From an uncultured Bacillota bacterium (GTDB lineage: Bacteria > Bacillota_I > Bacilli_A > RF39 > UBA660), in NCBI GenBank assembly GCA_948466105.1, contig CAOJZR010000022.1, forward strand, positions 1 through 7,797: DNA of 7,797 nucleotides. Direction: 5' to 3'. The position numbers and the translations under genes are program-made. The first letter of the stretch is position 1; every line of letters starts with the position of its first letter. This document shows, piece by piece, positions 1 to 5,875 of the stretch. A model generated the notes under the pieces. The model made no database searches and had not been told where the DNA came from. It saw nothing but the letters and a program-made list of their open reading frames with translations.

Positions 1-34
1 AAAATAATATTATATAGTTCTTTTAATAATTTTG

Positions 35-43
35 TGTTATAAT
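35..43 (+). promoter_or_regulatory. Extended -10 promoter for the coupling-protein unit
   Basis: The sequence TGTTATAAT is a TGn-extended, perfect TATAAT -10 box. No good -35 hexamer is seen 16-18 bp upstream, where the DNA is simply AT-rich, and this is tolerated by extended -10 promoters. Transcription would start near position 50, giving a leader of about 30 nt that contains the AGGAGG ribosome binding site at 70-75. The site fits expression of the two genes that follow. A gene or promoter further upstream could also read in. Confidence 0.6.
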
Positions 44-80
44 ACACATAAAAAGTTTATACTTTAATCAGGAGGTAATT

Positions 81-2153
81 ATGAAATTAAAATTTAGAGC
101 AGAACCAAAAGATTTTCTTATCTTTGCTATATTCTGTGTTGTACTTTTATATTTTGTTGCAATAGCTGTTCTTAATCTGCATTCTTTTGCATCTGACTCA
201 ACTTTTCATGGTCTAAACCCACTTCCAGCTTTTACACCAGAATTTTTGCTTGCAACATTAGTTGGTTTTTTTGGAGTTTTAGCTATGATATTGCTTAGTG
301 TTTCGTCTTATTTTTTTGATAGGGAGAAAGGAATTGGTATTTCAACCTCATCAAAAAAAGAAAAAGGTTATTCGAGATGGGCTAAAGATAATGAGATGAA
401 ACAACAATTAAAAAAAGTTCTTCCAAATGATACAACTTCTTTGTATGCAGGGATTCCATTAATAAATAATGGTAAAGAAATTTATGTTGATGATGGTGAA
501 TATCATAATTTAATTATTGGTTCAACTGGTAGTGGTAAAACGCAGATAACAGTTTTACCTATGGTTAAGGTTTTAGCGAAAAAAGGGGAGTCAATGATTG
601 TAACTGATCCTAAAGGTGAAATTTATGAACAAACTTCTAACATGCTTAGGGAAAAAGGCTATAATGTTGTTCTTTTGAATTTTCGTGATCCTCAAAAAGG
701 AAATGCTTGGAATCCTTTGACTTTACCTTATAATTTACATAAGTCAGGCAATAAAGACAAAGCTAATGAATTACTTGATGATTTAGCAATGAATATTCTT
801 TATGATGAAAAATCACAAAATCAAGATCCATTCTGGGAGAAGACATCAGCTGATTATTTTGCTGGTTTATCACTTGCACTTTTTGATGATGCTAAAGCTG
901 AGGAGATAAATCTAAATAGTATTAATTTAATGTCAACAATTGGTGAGGAAAAATGTGGTGGTACAACATATATTAAAGAGTATTTTAACTCTAAAGACCC
1001 AGCTAGTCCAGCTTATATAAATGCTTCTTCAACTCTAATGTCACCAACTGATACTAAGGGTAGTATTTTAGCAGTTTTTAAACAAAAGATTAAATTATTC
1101 TCTGCTCGTGAAAATTTATCAGAAATGTTATCTTATAGTGACTTTGATATGGAAGATATTGGTCGAAAGAAAACAGCAGTGTTTATTGTTATTCAAGACG
1201 AAAAGAAAACTTATCATTCACTTGTTACTATTTTTATTAAACAATGTTATGAAACATTAATTGATGTTGCACAAGAAAGTGGTGGGAAATTACCATTTAG
1301 AACTAATTTTATTCTAGATGAATTTGCCAATATGCCTCCACTTAAAGATGTTACAACAATGGTTACAGCGGCTAGAAGTCGTAAGATAAGATTTAATTTT
1401 ATTATTCAAAACTTTTCACAATTAAATCAAGTTTATGGAGCCGAAAACGGGGAGACTATTAAAGGTAACTGTGGAAATATTATTTATTTAATTAGTAGTG
1501 AAATGAAAGCTTTAGAAGAAATAAGTAAAATGTGTGGCGAAGTTAAATCTAAGGAAAAAGATAAAACAGCTTCAACCCCTCTTATTACTGTAAGTGATTT
1601 ACAACGTCTTAAAGAAGGTGAGATTGTTGTTTTAAGAACACGTATGATGCCTTTTAAAACTAAAATGGAATATGATTATAAAATGAACTGGGGCGCTAGT
1701 ATTCCTAAAGCTGATTATCCAGAAAGAGAAAAAATGCAAATTAGTGTGTTTGATATTAAAAGCTTTGTTAATGAAATAAGAGAAAAAAAGATTAACGAAT
1801 TAATGGGTAGCAGTAATGGTGTTATTCCACCTAATCCGTTTATGAATTCGATTCCTAATATGTCCAAACCAAGTGGTAGCCAGGGTGGCTTTAATATTAA
1901 TGATATTGTAAAAAAAATAGATGCACGTATTGCTGAACTTGAAGCAGAAGAGAAAAAAGAAAAAGAAATTAAAAATAATAAAGCAGAAGTTATTCAAAAA
2001 AAGCAAGAAGAGCCACATAAAGAGGTAATTGAGACAAAGAAAATTGAAAATAAAATCGAAGAAAAATTGGAGAAACATGATGTTGCTAAAAAGAACTTTG
2101 ATGAAGTTTCTGATGATCAGTTCTTTGATGATTTCTTTAATGATAAAGATTAG
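81..2153 (+). CDS. VirD4/TraG-type type IV coupling protein ATPase
   Basis: A 690-residue protein of the VirD4/TraG/TrwB coupling ATPase family. These proteins form membrane-anchored hexamers that recruit relaxase-DNA complexes or effector proteins to a type IV secretion channel. The sequence shows two N-terminal membrane segments (about residues 12-32 and 53-79), a Walker A motif GSTGSGKT at 147-154, the family box TDPKGEIY at 175-182, a Walker B ILDEF with D413 and E414, and the conserved QNFSQLNQVYG motif at 443-453. After the ATPase come a Pro/Gly/Asn-rich linker (about 580-605), a Lys/Glu-rich probable coiled coil (about 605-670) and a very acidic, Phe-containing tail. The ATG start is well supported by AGGAGG at 70-75. 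The length and all motifs look intact, so it is probably functional. It is followed 13 nt later by a co-oriented membrane-protein gene. No relaxase or other channel gene is in the window, so whether it works in conjugation, mobilisation or protein export is not known. Confidence 0.93.
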   Translation: MKLKFRAEPKDFLIFAIFCVVLLYFVAIAVLNLHSFASDSTFHGLNPLPAFTPEFLLATLVGFFGVLAMILLSVSSYFFDREKGIGISTSSKKEKGYSRWAKDNEMKQQLKKVLPNDTTSLYAGIPLINNGKEIYVDDGEYHNLIIGSTGSGKTQITVLPMVKVLAKKGESMIVTDPKGEIYEQTSNMLREKGYNVVLLNFRDPQKGNAWNPLTLPYNLHKSGNKDKANELLDDLAMNILYDEKSQNQDPFWEKTSADYFAGLSLALFDDAKAEEINLNSINLMSTIGEEKCGGTTYIKEYFNSKDPASPAYINASSTLMSPTDTKGSILAVFKQKIKLFSARENLSEMLSYSDFDMEDIGRKKTAVFIVIQDEKKTYHSLVTIFIKQCYETLIDVAQESGGKLPFRTNFILDEFANMPPLKDVTTMVTAARSRKIRFNFIIQNFSQLNQVYGAENGETIKGNCGNIIYLISSEMKALEEISKMCGEVKSKEKDKTASTPLITVSDLQRLKEGEIVVLRTRMMPFKTKMEYDYKMNWGASIPKADYPEREKMQISVFDIKSFVNEIREKKINELMGSSNGVIPPNPFMNSIPNMSKPSGSQGGFNINDIVKKIDARIAELEAEEKKEKEIKNNKAEVIQKKQEEPHKEVIETKKIENKIEEKLEKHDVAKKNFDEVSDDQFFDDFFNDKD

Positions 2154-2166
2154 GTGATAGAAAATC

Positions 2167-3129
2167 ATGAAAAATATAGAAAAATTATTGAAGACAGCTA
2201 AAATTGCTAAAGTTAGTTATTTTGCTGAAAAATTGGAGATAACTGTTATTGATTCTAATTATGATAGTTATACGTTTCCGTATAGTGAAAAACTAATGAA
2301 TAAAATTGAAATTGCTGGAGTGGAAATTAGTATTCCTAGCAGTGTTAAAGATTATATAGAAAAAAAGGAGATTGCAAGCCAGAAACCTGAAAAATCCAAA
2401 AATACTGGTGATGTAGATAATATTGTAGATATAAAAGACATTAAAAAGGTTAAAGCTGTTTTAGATGCTGATTATACTCCTTATTTGAAATTAGTAACTT
2501 CTAATAGGACGATTGTTTTTCCATATACTAAGAAAAATTTAAAACTTTTAGAAGAAAAGAATATATTTAGAAGTGATGAAATATTTTCATATAGTGATGG
2601 CTTGGATGCAGATATGATTGATCATACTAAAGCTACTAATGACAAGTTAAGTGAAGCACAAATAGATAAGATTAATCAAATTTTATCTTTTGAACATAAT
2701 ATTCCTAAGTTTAATATAAAAGATAAAAATATAAAATTAGATGATATAAGTGAAAAATATCATCGAACTGTTAAGTTAACATTTATAAATGATAATTTTA
2801 TAAAAAGATTTAAAAAAAAGAGCGATGAAAAAGATAAAGGAACTAAATTGTTTTTAAGAAAAAAATTTAAGAGTAAACTTAAAGTTTTGTTTTTATCTTC
2901 AGTGTTGGTTGCTGCTATCTGTTTTATAGATAAAAAGTTAAATCTAGATGCAGAAGATAAAGCTTTACAAAAAAAGTATGAAGATATGACAATTGATCCT
3001 AAATTGTATGAATTTGAGTCAAAGGAGGATTATAACGATTATATTGATGAAAAATTAGATGATTATGATAAATTAATTGAAGAAATATATGGTGTTTCAG
3101 AAGAACCTGAAAAAGGTAAAACTAAATAA
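2167..3129 (+). CDS. Hypothetical single-pass membrane protein with a repeated N-terminal module
   Basis: I do not recognise this 320-residue protein. It starts 13 nt after the coupling-protein gene; its AGGTGAT ribosome binding site (2152-2158) overlaps that gene's stop codon, so the two are almost certainly co-transcribed and translationally linked. Residues 15-48 and 94-130 look like two copies of one small module: beta-strand-like stretch, polar turn with Ser-Asn, a second strand ending in FPY[ST], then a Lys/Leu/Glu helix. A strongly basic stretch (about 212-238) precedes one hydrophobic segment (about 239-254) and then an acidic, Lys/Asp/Glu-rich C-terminal domain of about 65 residues. 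By the positive-inside rule the repeats would be cytoplasmic and the C-terminus outside. A role as a partner of the coupling ATPase is an inference from position only. The C-terminal region has no recognisable enzyme motif. Confidence 0.82.
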   Translation: MKNIEKLLKTAKIAKVSYFAEKLEITVIDSNYDSYTFPYSEKLMNKIEIAGVEISIPSSVKDYIEKKEIASQKPEKSKNTGDVDNIVDIKDIKKVKAVLDADYTPYLKLVTSNRTIVFPYTKKNLKLLEEKNIFRSDEIFSYSDGLDADMIDHTKATNDKLSEAQIDKINQILSFEHNIPKFNIKDKNIKLDDISEKYHRTVKLTFINDNFIKRFKKKSDEKDKGTKLFLRKKFKSKLKVLFLSSVLVAAICFIDKKLNLDAEDKALQKKYEDMTIDPKLYEFESKEDYNDYIDEKLDDYDKLIEEIYGVSEEPEKGKTK

Positions 3130-3150
3130 CAACGTTAAAGTTGTTTTTTT
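3128..3150 (+). terminator. Rho-independent terminator closing the coupling-protein unit
   Basis: AACAAC (3128-3133) pairs perfectly with GTTGTT (3140-3145) around a six-base loop, and the T run extends to 3150. The stem begins inside the stop codon of the upstream gene. It is short and AU-rich but followed directly by seven T residues, as is usual in very AT-rich genomes. Confidence 0.65.
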
Positions 3151-3184
3151 AGCGCATTTTTTAAATTTCTACATATAATATAGC

Positions 3185-3190
3185 AGGTGG
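3185..3190 (+). promoter_or_regulatory. Ribosome binding site that fixes the rhodanese start
   Basis: AGGTGG lies five bases before the ATG at 3196. A GTG in the same frame at 3187 sits inside this site, so it is part of the Shine-Dalgarno sequence and not the initiation codon. Confidence 0.75.
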
Positions 3191-3195
3191 TAATT

Positions 3196-3486
3196 ATGTT
3201 AAGTAGTATTACCGTTGATAAACTAAAAGAGATAATAAATGATATTAATATAATTGATATTAGAAGTATTGAAAATTACAATAATAATCATATACCTCAT
3301 GCTATAAATGTTCCTTATGAGAAATTAATTGTTTATCCATATAAGTATTTAGATATAAATAAAATATATTACATTTATTGTCAAAAAGGAGAAAAAAGTA
3401 TTAAAGTTTGTCAAATATTAATAAGGCAAGGCTACAGAGTAATTAATATAAAAGGTGGATACGAAGAATGGATATTAAATGCTTAA
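3196..3486 (+). CDS. Single-domain rhodanese-like sulfurtransferase
   Basis: A 96-residue protein consisting of one rhodanese domain, the normal size for GlpE/PspE-type stand-alone rhodaneses. These carry sulfur as a cysteine persulfide between donors and acceptors such as cyanide, thioredoxin or biosynthetic enzymes. Seen in the sequence are IDIR at 20-23, HIPHAINVP at 32-40, the active-site loop CQKGEKS with catalytic C62 at 62-68, and the closing GGYEEW motif. The loop keeps the Cys-x-x-Gly-x-[Lys/Arg]-Ser pattern of active family members, so it is probably catalytic; the physiological substrate cannot be told. No signal peptide is seen, so it is cytoplasmic. The ATG at 3196 is chosen because the in-frame upstream GTG lies within the ribosome binding site. 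The gene stands alone between two terminators, which argues for its own promoter, but no convincing one is visible in the short upstream gap. Confidence 0.9.
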   Translation: MLSSITVDKLKEIINDINIIDIRSIENYNNNHIPHAINVPYEKLIVYPYKYLDINKIYYIYCQKGEKSIKVCQILIRQGYRVINIKGGYEEWILNA

Positions 3487-3501
3487 TATCCTTTTATTTT
3501 T
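3470..3501 (+). terminator. Terminator hairpin built into the rhodanese 3' end
   Basis: GGATATTAA (3470-3478) pairs perfectly with TTAATATCC (3483-3491) across a four-base ATGC loop, followed by TTTTATTTTT. The left arm is formed by the codons for the last Trp, Ile, Leu and Asn, and the right arm contains the stop codon. It ends rhodanese transcription just before the convergent gene on the other strand. Confidence 0.75.
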
Positions 3502-3537
3502 ATATAAAATTAAATATGGTTTCTAAAATTACCATAT
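3501..3537 (-). terminator. Possible weak terminator for the UPF0316-type gene
   Basis: On the - strand, ATATGGT pairs with ACCATAT (3514-3520 with 3531-3537) around a ten-base loop inside the last codons, followed by the T-rich run TTTAATTTTATA. The stem is only seven base pairs and the T tract is interrupted, so this is tentative. Confidence 0.35.
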
Positions 3538-4025
3538 ATATAAGAAGCATTAGAGCTCATAATCATTGCATTATGATCAATTTTCTTGATTTTTTTTACA
3601 ACTTGATGAATGCGTTTTCTAGAGGTAAAGATTAGTAGGATGTTTTTTTCCCTATTAGTTCCTGTTGTATCTAAAATAGTTACTCCATATCCATTAGTCT
3701 TTAAATCCTTAGTTATGATATTGGTTTTGTTTTTATTAGTCACAACCGTAATTAAGTTATCTCCTAAAGCTAATTTTTCTTCAATTAAGCTACCCACATA
3801 AGAGCCAATTATAGATCCTAGAATAAAAAAAACAACACGAAGAATATCTTTTTTGATATCAATAATAACAAGTCCTGTTGAAATAACCCATATAAAAGCA
3901 ATTACACCATTTAAAAAGGCACCTAATTTTTTTTTGCCATTAGAAACAACTATTAATCTCAATGTAGCTAATGCATTTTCTAAAATTTTGGCTATGAGGA
4001 TAAATATTCCTAGTAATAAATTCAT
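3510..4025 (-). CDS. UPF0316/DUF2179-type membrane protein
   Basis: A 171-residue protein matching the UPF0316 family: an N-terminal membrane domain (DUF5698-like) followed by a soluble DUF2179 domain. Three hydrophobic segments are visible at about residues 3-22, 35-55 and 62-81. The family's signature at the end of the third segment, SLIEEKLALG (79-88), is intact. The C-terminal half (about 90-165) has the alternating strand/helix pattern of DUF2179, including a GYGVT stretch and the basic TSRKR segment. The biochemical function of the family is unknown; DUF2179 also occurs at the end of YitT-type membrane proteins, and a ligand-sensing role has been suggested but not shown here. The ATG at 4025 is chosen because it follows AGGTGA by five bases, while the longer GTG start (4034) falls inside that site. 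It converges on the rhodanese gene. Confidence 0.85.
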   Translation of the reverse strand: MNLLLGIFILIAKILENALATLRLIVVSNGKKKLGAFLNGVIAFIWVISTGLVIIDIKKDILRVVFFILGSIIGSYVGSLIEEKLALGDNLITVVTNKNKTNIITKDLKTNGYGVTILDTTGTNREKNILLIFTSRKRIHQVVKKIKKIDHNAMIMSSNASYIYGNFRNHI

Positions 4026-4030
4026 TAGTA

Positions 4031-4036
4031 TCACCT
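4031..4036 (-). promoter_or_regulatory. Ribosome binding site that fixes the UPF0316 start
   Basis: AGGTGA on the - strand lies five bases before the ATG at 4025-4023. The in-frame GTG at 4034-4032 is part of this site and is therefore not used as the start. Confidence 0.75.
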
Positions 4037-4065
4037 TTTATTAGCATAACCATGTTAAAAGAAAA

Positions 4066-4098
4066 TATAAAAAAAAGTGATTATTTTATTTCACTTTT
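4066..4098 (-). terminator. Rho-independent terminator after the two-TM hypothetical gene
   Basis: Read on the - strand, AAAAGTGA (4098-4091) pairs with TCACTTTT (4080-4073) as a perfect eight-base-pair stem around a ten-base AT-only loop. The T run continues into a T-rich tail. The left arm is the end of the coding region and the stop codon is in the loop. It separates this gene from the UPF0316-type gene downstream, so the latter probably has its own promoter in the roughly 40 bases that remain, though no clear one is visible there. Confidence 0.7.
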
Positions 4099-4656
4099 AT
4101 TGTTAAATTTAATCATTTTTTGTAATTTTTTTAAATCTTTTGTAGATATATTATCAACATCATTTATATCAATACTTAATTGCTTATTTTCTGTTTCATA
4201 GTACTGTTTAAGATCTAAATATATATCATATTTTTTTAATTCATCAACTAACTTTTTATAATATACAAATTGATTTAAATTGCTTTTTAAATAATTTAAA
4301 CATATTAAATCAATTAAAATTTGGATAATTGTTGTATTAGTATTTTTTTCACGTATGTTGATAAAAGTAGCAATTAAACTTATAAGATTGTTAAAACTAA
4401 AAATTAGAGTGCATATAAAATATTGCTTACTTCTTTTTTTAGCTAAGCTAAATATCTCACTATCTCTTCTTGTTGTTATTTGATCTAGCATTTCTTTTTC
4501 TATTTGGTTTAAATTTTCAATGGTAAGTGGTCTAAATTGAGTAGAACCATCAAGATAGGTAATGATAATAATATTATTAAATTCAATGTAGTTGTCAATT
4601 AATTTGTTAATATCAGTATCATACTCTTTCTCATATCCACCATAACCGTATTTCAT
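4081..4656 (-). CDS. Hypothetical two-TM membrane protein
   Basis: I do not recognise this 191-residue protein. It opens with a Gly/Tyr-rich segment (YGYGGYEKEY, 3-12). Residues about 24-59 follow, with two strand-like stretches around a turn with Asp-Gly-Ser (36-38), then PLTIENLNQIE (43-53) leading into a helix. This resembles the repeated module of the membrane protein encoded at 2167-3129. Two hydrophobic segments (about 79-99 and 108-123) with a short polar loop suggest a membrane hairpin with both ends cytoplasmic, since KKRSK precedes the first and Lys-rich sequence follows the second. The C-terminal third is polar and charged, probably helical. The ATG is supported by AGAGGT (4666-4661) and by an extended -10 promoter. 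It is transcribed divergently from hrcA and ends at its own terminator, so it looks monocistronic. No catalytic motif is visible. Confidence 0.78.
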   Translation of the reverse strand: MKYGYGGYEKEYDTDINKLIDNYIEFNNIIIITYLDGSTQFRPLTIENLNQIEKEMLDQITTRRDSEIFSLAKKRSKQYFICTLIFSFNNLISLIATFINIREKNTNTTIIQILIDLICLNYLKSNLNQFVYYKKLVDELKKYDIYLDLKQYYETENKQLSIDINDVDNISTKDLKKLQKMIKFNNKSEIK

Positions 4657-4683
4657 AAGGACCTCTTTTCTATATATTTGGCT

Positions 4684-4692
4684 ATTATACCA
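4684..4692 (-). promoter_or_regulatory. Extended -10 promoter for the two-TM hypothetical gene
   Basis: The - strand reads TGGTATAAT, a TGn-extended perfect -10 box. A weak TTTATT-like -35 lies about 17 bp upstream. The predicted start near 4677 gives a leader of about 20 nt carrying the ribosome binding site. It fires away from hrcA. Confidence 0.55.
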
Positions 4693-4786
4693 TAACTTAA
4701 TTTTAAAATAAAGATATTATTATTTAAATAAAGTAATTTTGATAAAACAAATTTTATAAAATGAAGGTCATGAAATTTTCATTTCC

Positions 4787-4813
4787 TTAGCACTCATATA
4801 TTGACAATGCCAG
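4787..4813 (+). promoter_or_regulatory. Upstream CIRCE-like HrcA operator, one perfect half
   Basis: TTAGCACTC (4787-4795) is an exact left half of the CIRCE consensus, the inverted repeat with a nine-base spacer bound by HrcA. Where the right half should begin, nine bases later, the sequence is CAATGCCAG, which keeps five of nine consensus bases. The element is exactly the canonical 27 bp and covers the -35 box of the hrcA promoter, so HrcA bound here would block RNA polymerase. The degenerate right half makes its strength uncertain. Confidence 0.6.
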
Positions 4814-4829
4814 CATATAATAGTATAAT
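4801..4829 (+). promoter_or_regulatory. Consensus sigma-A promoter of hrcA-grpE-dnaK
   Basis: TTGACA (4801-4806) and TATAAT (4824-4829) are both perfect and separated by the optimal 17 bp. The expected transcription start is near 4836, inside the downstream CIRCE-like element. Such a strong promoter fits a heat-shock operon held down by a repressor. A second TATAAT at 4816-4821 is poorly spaced for this -35. Confidence 0.88.
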
Positions 4830-4832
4830 GAA

Positions 4833-4858
4833 GTAGCAGTCACAGATTAGAGTGCTAA
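4833..4858 (+). promoter_or_regulatory. Downstream CIRCE-like HrcA operator, one perfect half
   Basis: GAGTGCTAA (4850-4858) is an exact right half of CIRCE. Its best left partner is GTAGCAGTC (4833-4841), seven of nine consensus bases, but the spacer is eight bases where the consensus has nine. It spans the predicted transcription start and lies in the hrcA leader just before the ribosome binding site, the usual CIRCE position in Firmicutes. It is probably the main operator; the short spacer is odd. Confidence 0.75.
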
Positions 4859-4872
4859 AAAGTAGGTGATAT

Positions 4873-5865
4873 ATGATAAATGAACGACAAAGAAATCTTT
4901 TGAAACTTATAGTAGAAGAATATATTAAAACTGCAAGACCTATAAGTTCTAAATCTCTTTGTAAAGCACTAAAATGTTCAAGTGCTACTATTAGAAATGA
5001 AATGAGTATGCTTGAAGATGTAGGTTTATTAGAAAAAACACATATATCTTCTGGACGAGTTCCAAGTGAAAAAGGATATCGTTATTATGTTGATAATATC
5101 ATGAAACCTAAAGAATTAACTGGTGAAGATATGTTGAAGTTACAAAGTATCTTTACTAATAAATCACTTGTCTTAAGTGACGTTATCGTACGAAGTATGG
5201 AAATAATATCTGAGCTTACTAATTATACATCAGTTGTTTTAGGTTCTTCTTCTAAAGATAATTTAATTAGTAAAATTGAAGTTGTTCCTATTAGTGAAAA
5301 TACTTTAATTGCTTTAGTAATTACAGACAAAGGCCATGTTGAACATAAAAATATGTTTATTAAAGAAGAATTATCTTTAAAAGAGATAAAGCAGACAGTC
5401 GATTTAATAAACAAATTAATAGTAGGAACACCATTAAATGAAGTCAGCATGAAATTAGAATTTGTTGTAAAACCACAAATAGCCGAAAGTTTGAGTAAAC
5501 AAAAAGCTATTTATGATGCATTATATAATGTTTTTTATGATTTACAACAAGAAGAAAATGTCAAAGTAACAAGGCCAATAAATATATTAAAAGAACCAGA
5601 ATTTAACGATGCTGATAAAATAAGAAATATATTACAGAAATTTGAAGATAAAGAATTAGTTAGACGCATAAAGGAAGAAGAGAATGGTATTAATATATAT
5701 ATTGGTAGTGAGAACACTTTTGATGAAGATGTAGCTGTTATTAAAACAAAATATAATGTAAATGGTGAAGAAGGAACGATTGCTTTAATAGGTCCTAAAA
5801 GAATGGAATATGATCGTGTTATAACTTTACTACAGTTTATAAAAGAACACTTAGATATGAATTAA
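4873..5865 (+). CDS. hrcA: Heat-inducible transcription repressor HrcA
   Basis: A 330-residue HrcA, slightly shorter than the usual 340-350. HrcA is a dimeric repressor that binds CIRCE at class I heat-shock operons and depends on GroEL for activity in species studied. The N-terminal winged helix-turn-helix (about 1-75) contains the recognition motif SSATIRNEM (36-44) and the family signature SSGRVPSEKGYRYYVD (59-74). The rest is the GAF-like HrcA core, ending in the conserved GPKRMEYDRVI stretch. The ATG follows AGGTGA (4864-4869) closely. It is first in the operon with grpE and dnaK and lies behind CIRCE-type sites, so it should repress itself and the chaperones. The helix-turn-helix appears to be a residue or two shorter than typical just before SSATIRNEM, which may relate to the altered operator spacing; that link is speculative. 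Confidence 0.97.
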   Translation: MINERQRNLLKLIVEEYIKTARPISSKSLCKALKCSSATIRNEMSMLEDVGLLEKTHISSGRVPSEKGYRYYVDNIMKPKELTGEDMLKLQSIFTNKSLVLSDVIVRSMEIISELTNYTSVVLGSSSKDNLISKIEVVPISENTLIALVITDKGHVEHKNMFIKEELSLKEIKQTVDLINKLIVGTPLNEVSMKLEFVVKPQIAESLSKQKAIYDALYNVFYDLQQEENVKVTRPINILKEPEFNDADKIRNILQKFEDKELVRRIKEEENGINIYIGSENTFDEDVAVIKTKYNVNGEEGTIALIGPKRMEYDRVITLLQFIKEHLDMN

Positions 5866-5875
5866 GGAGAGAAAA

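Noticed and set aside
1800..2168. Open frame of 122 codons on the - strand, Phe/Leu/Ile-rich
   Set aside because: It is the complement of the Lys/Glu-rich end of the coupling-protein gene; the hydrophobic composition is a by-product of A-rich codons, and there is no ribosome binding site.
3174..3179. TATAAT just upstream of the rhodanese gene as its promoter
   Set aside because: Transcription would start near 3186, inside the ribosome binding site, and there is no -35 hexamer or TG extension at the right distance.
3187..3195. GTG start three codons upstream in the rhodanese gene
   Set aside because: The GTG is part of the AGGTGG ribosome binding site; the ATG at 3196 has ideal spacing.
4026..4034. 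GTG start three codons upstream in the UPF0316-type gene
   Set aside because: The GTG lies within the AGGTGA ribosome binding site; the ATG at 4025 is five bases from it.
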